A DNA stretch of 64,000 nt, taken from Oegoconia quadripuncta. Lineage: Eukaryota > Arthropoda > Insecta > Lepidoptera > Autostichidae. How positions within the stretch are numbered: position 1 is the stretch's first letter; each line of letters opens with the position of its first letter. Where the stretch lies: the NCBI GenBank assembly GCA_949316235.1, contig OX438753.1, positions 17,838,496 through 17,902,495 on the forward strand, in the 5' to 3' direction. A program made the position numbers and the translations under genes. The notes beneath the pieces were generated by a model. That model was not told where the DNA came from. It was given only the letters and a program-made list of their open reading frames with translations, and did not search any database. Of this stretch, positions 56,285-64,000 are shown piece after piece.

Positions 56285-56879
56285 TGAAAAAAGAAATATT
56301 TAGCATGATGCGCACTCGGTTATGGAAAGTGAGGCAATTTTTTGAATTGATAATTTATTTTCGGTGTAAATGACGGCCACCTTTAAGTGCCACGGAGCAG
56401 GTCGTGTTGTCACTCTCACACCACTGTACCTTTGTTGTCAGCGAAAGCGTCTGCCCCTTCAGGCAGGCACTTAGAGTTTTTTCACACAAAATTGTCATTC
56501 CTAAGCTGAATTTAAAGCACATTTTTTAATTTAACTTTATGCAATTGAGTACTTATAAGGACGTGGATAAGACTTTGTATTTTGAAATGTTAGAAATGCA
56601 TAAATTACTGAATATAGAACGGAAAGAAAGAACAAAATGGTAATAGCGTATCTGTCTCAAAGGTTTAGATAACTGAAAATCACACATACGAGTAAATACC
56701 TACATAAAGTCACGACCATTATCCTAAATGGGTTGTCTCATATCCCAAACTAAATCGTTCGGAACCCACTTCCTTACTTTATTTATTTCCTACAAATCAC
56801 ATTCCTTTATTCCTCGGCCATATAAGAGCTACCAGCCTGCAGCGCGAAGTTTTGAATCGTTCGCCCAGAAGCTTCCTGA

Positions 56880-57108
56880 TGTTGGCCGCACCGCGGCATC
56901 ACCGTCACTGCAACAACGACGAACCGGCCGGCACAAGCGCGCGCGCTCAGTTCGCAGTGATAATATCCTAAATTTCATACAATTAACAATTATTTCCTGT
57001 CAATTTCGTACTAAAACTAACCAGACTGTGTGAGTGTTACATCAAAGGCCATCACAGACGTGAAAATTTAAGCGGAATCGATCGAGGCGGCGTGGATCAA
57101 AGGCCGAG
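56880..57108 (+). promoter_or_regulatory. Possible core promoter and non-coding first exon
   Basis: A GC-rich stretch (CCGGCCGGCACAAGCGCGCG) leads into GCTCAGTTCGCAGTG, which fits the arthropod initiator TCAGT with A at 56949. About 160 bp of sequence follow, then a strong splice donor, GGCCGAG|GTAAGTCC, at 57108/57109. This pattern suits a 5'-UTR exon spliced to a gene further right. No TATA box or clear DPE is visible. The 101-codon ORF at 56728-57033 overlaps it and is probably chance. Confidence 0.35.
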
Positions 57109-57229
57109 GTAAGTCCTACCAACTTTTCCAATCCCCTCTCGTATCCAATATCTCGTTTCTTCTCAATTCTATAATTCACCTTGTTATTGAACAATCATTG
57201 CATTTAGGTACTAGCCATTGCAAACCAAA

Positions 57230-57430
57230 TTTATTTAACTCGCGACAGGTACTCCAGACATTAAAAGATTAACGCTTGAAACAACATCCGGGGTTCAATT
57301 TCGAAATATACAGAAATGTACAAGTGATATGGGGTGAGCCCATCGTCGGTAAAACGTCCATATCATAGATGCTTTATGGAGGAAAGTCCCTTTACGACAT
57401 CCTGGTGAAGAGGCGGGTTAGCTCTATTCT
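57230..57430 (+). repeat. Dispersed repeat (CTTTACGACA family), second copy
   Basis: GGGTTCAATTTCGAAATATA, GGTAAAACGTCCATATCATA and CCTTTACGACATCC-GGTGAAGA follow the same order as at 29749-29965. Confidence 0.5.
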
Positions 57431-57629
57431 GACGACCGGTTGGTGTAGTGGATAGTGACTCTGTCAGCGAAGCCAACGGTTGCGGGTTCGAATCCCATCG
57501 TCGCTAACACGTCCAAACCATAGATGCTTTTTGGTGGAAAGTCCCTTTACGACATCCACGTGAAGAGACGGGTTAGTTCTATTCTGACGACCGGTAGGTG
57601 TAGTGGATAGTGACCCTGTCAGCGAAACG
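57341..57629 (+). repeat. 155-bp tandem duplication spanning a SINE-A head
   Basis: CATCGTCGGTAAAACGTCC at 57341 recurs at 57496 with a constant 155-bp offset through GACGACCGG-GGTGTAGTGG and GTCAGCGAA. Each unit joins the end of the dispersed repeat to a SINE-A head (57431-57492 and 57586-57629). A 65-codon minus ORF here is repeat-derived. Confidence 0.75.
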
Positions 57630-57640
57630 TCGTCAACAAG

Positions 57641-58640
57641 GCATGTATATAGGAATTTCATGTTCTGACAACACTAATCTAAGGCTTATTCTAACTTGCA
57701 CGGCATAATTATTGTAATGAATTGTATATATATTGCGCGCTATGAAACATAAGTGTATACTTTTAGCTGCAGCCGACTGTAAATGCAATGTGTTATCGAC
57801 ATGCGGGCATTTATTAAAACTGGAGATATTTCAATATATGTATGGAATGGATTGTGATCTTGAACCAATTCACAGTATTTTTTTTAAATCTCACCTGAAT
57901 TCAGTGCAAAAACACAAATCGATATTATCGTTATTCTGTCGCTATTCATGTCAGCTGGTTTGTCTTGGCTGCCAAATGTAAGTGAGATCTTTGAATGACA
58001 GAACTATAAAATCTGTAATATTGTCATGATGAGTGACATTGATTGTTCTGAAATTTAGATCAGTTTGCTGTTCATTGTTTTCATTATTAATTTTGTTAGG
58101 AAAGTAACTAAATGTGATTTTTTGTTCTTTTTTTTAATTACGAACTTTGGATACGATGTATCTTTACACTGTATCAAGAAATGCCCGCATGCCGATAACA
58201 TACTATACTGTATATAAACATTTTTCTTTCTTGTTTTATGTCTTCCAAACGGGTTAGCCGATTTCCTCCGAACACGGTAAACCACACATAAAAATCAGCT
58301 TTGGAAAATATAAAATCGATTTCAAATCCGTTTAGCCGTTTTGGCTCACAATGACATATACAGACATACTTCACAGTGTAGATTTTTGCGTATGGGCGCA
58401 GAATTAATTTAGTAGGTACTAACAGGGGTTAAATTCAAATGTCGCTTGTGAAGTTCCGCTTTAGATTAGATACTTTGTAGAATTACTTATTTGATTACGT
58501 TGTTTCATGCAATAAGGACATTCCCAAGGGGCAGGAAATATTCTTTTGTTATAAAAGTAGCCAATGACAGTTCCCAGTTACCAACTTTAAGCAAAAAATT
58601 AATCCAATTCTTACATAAACTTTGTCATTGTAGGCCTTTA
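57641..58640. other. Inverted-repeat pair and repeat debris
   Basis: TGTTATCGACATGCGGGCATTT (57791-57812, shown here as two parts: TGTTATCGACATGC and GGGCATTT) faces its reverse complement at 58179-58200 with one mismatch, ~370 bp apart. ORFs at 57733, 58055 and 58174 are unrecognised. TTTAGCCGTTTTGGCTCACA at 58331 is a phrase common in moth repeats. Confidence 0.4.
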
Positions 58641-58740
58641 GGGTTCCGTGTCTCAAAGAGGAACCTTTAGAGGATCACTTTGTAGTCTGTTTGTCAGTCC
58701 GTCAAGTTCCTTTTTCTCCGTTTGAACCGTTAAAAGCTTT
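58641..58740 (+). repeat. Dispersed repeat (AGGGTTCCGT family)
   Basis: TTTAGGGTTCCGTGTCTCAA, then GAGGATCACTTTGTAGTCTG, then TTGTCAGTCCGTCAAGTTCC, an arrangement familiar from many lepidopteran genomes. Confidence 0.5.
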
Positions 58741-58743
58741 GTT

Positions 58744-59076
58744 GGCCGTCTCCGTGGTTCAATATAAACAATATAGGATTTACGAATCGGAGGTAGCGGG
58801 TTCGACCTCAGCGGGATACATGATATTATACTCGGTCTGACCGGTGATAGGGCATTTTAAATGTCCCTCTGGCTAACTACAACCATCTAATCTAAGTCTG
58901 CCGCCAAACGGCAATGTTAATATCATTGTTGTGTTCCGGTTGTCAGAGATATAAGATAGCCAGTCCCCCAAATACGCTGGGGTTTCCGGGTACTGACGCT
59001 TCCACCTTCGGCCTCATCTTCACTTAACGTCAGTTGTGATTGTAGTCAAGTGCTTACCCGTTGTGCATAAAAAAAA
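58744..59076 (+). mobile_element. SINE-B copy, full length
   Basis: One of the best copies: GGCCGTCTCCGTGGTTCAAT head, GGTAGCGGGTTCGACCTC B-box, complete body and tail GTGATTGTAGTCAAGTGC followed by GCATAAAAAAAA. Confidence 0.85.
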
Positions 59077-59672
59077 CGGCTGGAGGTGTCAAGTTGAAAT
59101 TATGTGGAATACTTAATGTCAGCGATCTCATATTGCTGTAAAAAGTTAAAGTTTCTAGTATAATGCAATAAAAAGGCCATTCAAAGCGTACTTTCAGCCT
59201 TAAAGTCCCACTCACAGACAATCAAACCATCAATACTTCCACTTACATGTTACATCCCGATGACGTACAATCTTGAAGTTTGACAGAGGGATGACGCGAA
59301 GAAGGAATGAATCCGAAAATCATTGCTTTTTATATCCCTTGTGGGATTAATATGTGTCTTAGTCCTTCAATAAAAGTTGTCATTGGTGTTATGTACGAAA
59401 CCCTAATGACACGTGTCCTATTCGCATTTGACCGTCTTGTGTTTTAAGGTTAGTAGAGCAATAGTCTTACCGTCCGATTTTACATGCAGACTGTAATGCC
59501 ACGAAGCTGAAATTTGGCATGGATGTATATAGTTACGACGCCTGCGAAGTTATGAAATAAAATCTTTATAAAATATATTTTTCGACTTTCAGTCCTACCT
59601 ATAAAGTGGGCAATATGTTTTTTTGTTGTTATATTCCACCGTGTAGGGTATAATTAGGTCTTTTAATATATT
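59077..59672. other. No gene recognised
   Basis: Includes GCCACGAAGCTGAAATTTGG (59499), a phrase common in moth repeats. No coding signal. Confidence 0.4.
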
Positions 59673-59945
59673 GACGACCGATTGGTGTAGTGGATAGTGA
59701 TCCTATCACCTAATCAGCGAAACCAACGGTTGCGGGTTCGAATCCCGCGAGAGGATGTTTGTATATCTTTTGATAAATATTCGTATATATTTATTCCCGA
59801 GTCTTGGATGTTTATATAAATATTTATGTCTGTTTATCTGTTATCTAATATCCATATGTTATATAGTAATATTTGCTTAGTTTGGGACTAGATGATTGGT
59901 GTAAATGTCCGAAATATTTCTTATTATTTCTTATTATTAATATAA
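59673..59945 (+). mobile_element. SINE-A copy, full length, with 11-bp head insertion
   Basis: GACGACCGATTGGTGTAGTG and a perfect GTTGCGGGTTCGAATCCCGC. Between GTGATCCTATCA and GCGAAACC an extra CCTAATCA-like segment is present, spoiling the tRNA-like fold. The tail is TAATATTTGCTTAGTTTGGG, GATGATTGGTGTAAATGTCC. Confidence 0.8.
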
Positions 59946-61381
59946 TATTACATTTTGGTCCGTGGTAATTTTGTGGTGAGTTATGTATTCGAACTCCTTA
60001 CCAGCGAAACCTAAGATTTCGAAAATTTGGAAAGTACTCACTATAGTAGCATAATGTAGAGTTCACCAGTTACGGTTTACGGTGGGGACAAACTCAAGAC
60101 CTTTTTTTATAAGCTTTTATTTAACTGCTTCGTAAGTATGTATGTAACTATGTCCGCTCAAAATTTGCAAGTCAAATTAATACCGTTTCCTGTTTACCTA
60201 TGGAGCTGAAATTTTGCACACTCTTTCTCAACTCATGAAGATACATTAATATGATAATCATGAATTGCTGCTGTAGCCAGGATTCGTTTCCTCACTCATT
60301 ATTATTATTAATTATCTATGCTTTACATTATAACATATATATTTTTCTTTATATTCACTCGCACCTACTATCACTCATCAATCACTATTTCAAGAGTCTG
60401 AAAATTGCTATTTAATTATTACTTACTGTTTCCTCTGGTTTAGGTTCCAAGTTGCTCTGCTCCTTAGGGGATAGCTGAAAATCAATGTTTTGCTCAATGA
60501 GCAATCTAATACACTGAGCTATGACCCATTTGTACTGCTGCAGCACACACATGCGTTAGTGTTACAATTTATGTTATTGTTATTGATGTGTTACCTTATC
60601 TGTGTATCAATATGTATAAGCTAAACATATGTGTGTGACTGTGGAAACAAATAAAGGGTTTATCTATCTACGCGAACTCCTAAATGGTTAATAGCACCAA
60701 ATTTTGAACACACCGTTAGTTTTGATAGTTAAACATGATTTTCGCGATAACCTGATCTTGCAGCCAGGATTGTTTCCCCAAAAGCCTGGTGTAATAAGGT
60801 TTTTTACTTTTTAATCTTCAATGTTAACATTACTAAACTTTTTTTTTTATTTTTTCAAGAAATCATGAAGATTTTTAGATAATATTTTATTATATTGTTG
60901 AACTCTGCAATTGCCTTAACTAAATATAAAAAATATCCAGAAACGTTGAAGATTATCTGTGAAAATTTAATTTGTATTATGCAAACCTGTAAAATTTTAT
61001 CTGTTTCAGACTGTACTTTAAAATGGCTACAGAACCCTTCTACGCCTGACCCAATACGTGCTTGACCGATTTCTATTCCTCCATTCTATACTACTATATA
61101 CTATACTATATATACTACGACCGAGCTACGAGTGCTTCATTGTCAGAGAAGAAGTCAAATTAGATACATCGTTACTCCCTTGTTGTTATTATACCTTTGT
61201 GTACCCCAAACCTCGGACTGGCGCTGAGCTTCCTCAGTCAATTTCCCTTTCCTGATTATTATTGCCTCATTTACACAAAGATAGAGACGTCAGGATGCCC
61301 GTTCATCTTACCGGAATAATGGAACAGTCAGTGTTTATTACGATGGCAATCAGGGACGTACTACCGAGACTTACACTAATG
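59946..61381. other. Repeat debris, no gene
   Basis: A second copy of the GTAACTATGTCCG repeat lies at 60124-60200. GCGAACTCCTAAATGGTTAA at 60672 with GCAGCCAGGATT at 60760 belongs to similar debris. ORFs at 61058-61255 and 61262-61474 have no recognised domain. Confidence 0.4.
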
Positions 61382-61976
61382 CAAAATATATCGTATTTTA
61401 AACAATTTGTAATAATTCGAGCCACTCAATGTACATACTTAGCTAGCGAACTACCACAGTTTTCTGTCGATTGAAATTCAAAAATACAAACAGCCGATAT
61501 GACAAAGTCCTCCTTTTTGAAATGGGCTAAAAAGAGCTCGCCTTTAGTTTTATGTTGTAGTTGATCCTTGAACCACGCAATCATACTTCCTAGATCTGGC
61601 TCAATAACCTTAACATAAAAATCTTACAAATCAGATTCAAAACAATTCAAATTCAAACGACGAAAACCGACGGATGTTGTATGTTGTCGGCGTTGTGTTG
61701 TTCAATCGTTGTCTGGATTTTGATGCCATTTTCAATGTCCGCCTGGCTGGCTACCTTCGTCTTTTCTAAGTTTGCCTCCAAAACAGTAATGTTAGCCTGT
61801 TGACGACTGCCCGAATTTTTGTTCTCAAATTTCAACCAGCAATTATGAATGCGTAAGTATATTCATCAAGAAATCACAGACTAGGGTAAAGTTTGAGCGG
61901 TGAAATGGGAGACTCAAGGAAATCAGAGAGAAAACTCAGAAGAGAATCTCAGCCTCACGTCTTACTATTGGGCACT
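61382..61976 (+). repeat. Direct duplication, left copy
   Basis: Identical by eye to 63406-64000 (offset 2024 throughout). The sequence before the break differs completely, so 61382 is a real breakpoint. It contains a SINE-B body scrap (61719-61805; TGTCCGCCTGGCTGGCTACC) and a 60-codon minus ORF (61653-61835) largely antisense to that scrap. Confidence 0.9.
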
Positions 61977-62318
61977 CGTGGCTCAGTCGCATTCGCTATT
62001 TACTTTCGATTAGCAAAGTTAAACAATGTCTAGTCCTTGGATGGGTGACCACTAGTGACCACCACTATTTTAATACGAATGTTACCGTGCTTCGGGGGGC
62101 ACGTTAAATAGTCGGTCCCGGTTGTTTTCAATTGAAGACAGTCATTAAGACAGTCATTAAGCCAAGTCGGTGGCCTATAGGGGCGGCTTAGAAATACTTA
62201 CTGTCAGGTGGCCACTAGTCTGACACATATGCCAATTCGCACTGAGCTCACGCGGTGGATTATGACCCATACCCTCTTCCTTGAGAGTACGGCTACGTGT
62301 AAGGCTGTTGATGATTGG
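61968..62318 (+). mobile_element. 5S-SINE copy 2, better preserved
   Basis: The 5' part resembles 5S rRNA internal control regions: AAAGTTAAACAATGTC (A-box/intermediate element) and CCTTGGATGGGTGACCA (C-box). A body shared with 9585-9925 and a tail GTGGATTATGACCCATACCC ... AAGGCTGTTGATGATT follow. No coding capacity; its movement would depend on a LINE, possibly RTE-like, from the tail. Confidence 0.65.
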
Positions 62319-62895
62319 AACAGAGTATCCTCTCACTGCGGTTTGGTGGATTTGTCCTAGGTACGCCACCATATTAGCAAATTTATGACAACCGGGATCA
62401 ACTACTTAACATGTACTCTGAGGTATGGGAAACCACCAAATGCAACTGTTGGTAAACCATTACAGAAGTGACCACGCCAGACGTTTCCTTAACTTCGGTC
62501 ATCGAAAACGAATACGACTGCGTCACGACTCTACCGAAAGTACTGCTCCTTCCAAGCGGTCTTTCTTCTAAGCCAGTAATTATACGTCACAAAGCGCTTT
62601 GTGTATGACAGATTACTGTACAAAGAGATTAAGAAAGCTATGAGTGACGTTCGCAAAGCGGTTTGAATGACACATTACAGCTTGGTACACACAGAACTCA
62701 CAATGTACACTTAAGAATTAATGAGACACCTAAATCCTAAAGACCCTCATTGTTAGTCTCCAGTTCTCTTTCATTATGCCTCCTCCAAGGCCTATATTAC
62801 AGAACGGCTCTCAAGCAACATTTGATGTCTAATACCTAATTATTATTTAAATCAAATCTAGAACTAGATATTATTTTTATTCGAGAATCATTCTT

Positions 62896-63187
62896 GTATC
62901 CGTGGCTCAACAACATAGGGTTTACGAATCGGAGGTCGCGGATTCGATCCCCAGCGGGGTACATGTTTAGCACTCGGTTTGGTAGGTTACCTTCTGCTAT
63001 CTTATCTAAGTGTGCCACCGAACAGCAATGTAATAGCATTGTTGTGTTCCGATTGTCGGAGATAAAATGACTAGGCCCCCAAATAAGATGGGGTTTCTGG
63101 GTCAATAAGCTTCCACCTTCGGCCTCATCTTTATTTTACATCAGGTGTGGCTGAAGTCAAGTACTAACCCGTTGTGCATAAAAAAAA
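62896..63187 (+). mobile_element. SINE-B copy, shortened head and body
   Basis: TATCCGTGGCTCAACAACAT, GGTCGCGGATTCGATCCCCA, a body lacking GGGCATTTTAAATGTCCGCC, and tail GTGTGGCTGAAGTCAAGTAC with terminal A-run. It lies inside the duplicated 2-kb unit. Confidence 0.8.
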
Positions 63188-63405
63188 TTCTGCACTCAAC
63201 TGAATTTTCTCTCTTACTATGTACCTATTCAGGAAAAGATTAATGTTGTCATATATCAGGGAAGGCTACTCTTCACCATTTTCAAGTAAATCAAATCGTA
63301 GAAGGTATTGTTTTAAAATTTAATAAAAACTCCTTTGAGTGCTGATCACTGACTCTAGACTCAAGCAATATCGTTCTAAAATCAAAACTTGACCTCTTCT
63401 TATAA

Positions 63406-64000
63406 CAAAATATATCGTATTTTAAACAATTTGTAATAATTCGAGCCACTCAATGTACATACTTAGCTAGCGAACTACCACAGTTTTCTGTCGATTGAAA
63501 TTCAAAAATACAAACAGCCGATATGACAAAGTCCTCCTTTTTGAAATGGGCTAAAAAGAGCTCGCCTTTAGTTTTATGTTGTAGTTGATCCTTGAACCAC
63601 GCAATCATACTTCCTAGATCTGGCTCAATAACCTTAACATAAAAATCTTACAAATCAGATTCAAAACAATTCAAATTCAAACGACGAAAACCGACGGATG
63701 TTGTATGTTGTCGGCGTTGTGTTGTTCAATCGTTGTCTGGATTTTGATGCCATTTTCAATGTCCGCCTGGCTGGCTACCTTCGTCTTTTCTAAGTTTGCC
63801 TCCAAAACAGTAATGTTAGCCTGTTGACGACTGCCCGAATTTTTGTTCTCAAATTTCAACCAGCAATTATGAATGCGTAAGTATATTCATCAAGAAATCA
63901 CAGACTAGGGTAAAGTTTGAGCGGTGAAATGGGAGACTCAAGGAAATCAGAGAGAAAACTCAGAAGAGAATCTCAGCCTCACGTCTTACTATTGGGCACT
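63406..64000 (+). repeat. Direct duplication, right copy, cut by the window end
   Basis: The repeat of 61382-61976. The sequence reaches the window edge just where the 5S-SINE would begin, so the true length is unknown. Confidence 0.9.

Noticed and set aside
61653..61835. 60-codon ORF present twice (also 63677-63859), as a conserved small gene
   Set aside because: Identity is explained by the 2024-bp-offset duplication, and the sequence overlaps a SINE-B scrap in antisense.
1..64000. CRISPR array, operon, phage or other prokaryotic system
   Set aside because: The repeats are dispersed SINEs and microsatellites, genes have introns, and no clustered bacterial-type ORFs exist.

Overview
The window reads as nuclear DNA of an insect, most likely a moth or butterfly (Lepidoptera). 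It is AT-rich and intron-rich, with spliceosomal GT/AG junctions. It is crowded with tRNA-derived SINEs, 3' ends of non-LTR retrotransposons, a BEL/Pao element, a mariner and several foldback elements. The tail sequences of the RTE-like and other LINE fragments and the SINE families are of the kind common in Lepidoptera. This is recognition from memory, not a database result. There are no bacterial-type operons, no CRISPR array and no ribosome binding sites. Labels such as SINE-A, SINE-B, SINE-C, 5S-SINE, LINE-E and LINE-F are local names used only in this annotation.

One host protein-coding gene can be reconstructed with confidence. It is a rhodopsin-like (class A) G-protein-coupled receptor on the + strand whose exons lie at 4348-4486, 17496-17612, 17828-18076, 18688-18792, 19306-19536, 19914-20073, 20899-21029 and 21575-21709. 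All reading phases agree. The exons encode TM2 to TM7, an Ala/Pro-rich tail and a C-terminus of about 421 residues; the exon(s) for the N-terminus and TM1 were not found and probably lie left of the window. The second visible exon is separated from the first by a 13-kb intron that carries an antisense BEL/Pao retrotransposon (11275-16218), a 5S-rRNA-headed SINE (about 9585-9925) and LINE debris.

From about 21.7 kb to 28.5 kb there is mostly featureless AT-rich DNA, interrupted by a 201-bp tandem duplication ending in a 32-bp-arm perfect palindrome (24436-24913). From 28.5 kb onward the sequence is a mosaic of mobile elements. It holds about a dozen SINE-B copies in both orientations, seven or eight SINE-A copies or pieces, SINE-C pieces, an apparently intact mariner with TA target duplications (37697-38983), a 5'-truncated LINE reverse transcriptase (39407-40627), a long-TIR foldback/MITE (41755-42287), a truncated GC-rich LINE with a clear 14-bp target-site duplication (53886-54261), and a roughly 270-bp tetranucleotide microsatellite (53244-53515). 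A GC-rich stretch with an initiator-like TCAGT and a strong splice donor (about 56880-57108) could be the promoter and first non-coding exon of a gene whose body lies further right.

The last 2.6 kb contain a direct duplication: 61382-61976 and 63406-64000 look identical over at least 595 bp at a constant offset of 2024 bp, cut off by the window end. No new multi-gene system was found. The observations most worth following are the split receptor gene with atypical class A motifs, the 5S-derived SINE, and the shared 3' tail of SINE-B and LINE-F, which suggests a SINE/LINE partnership visible inside one window.
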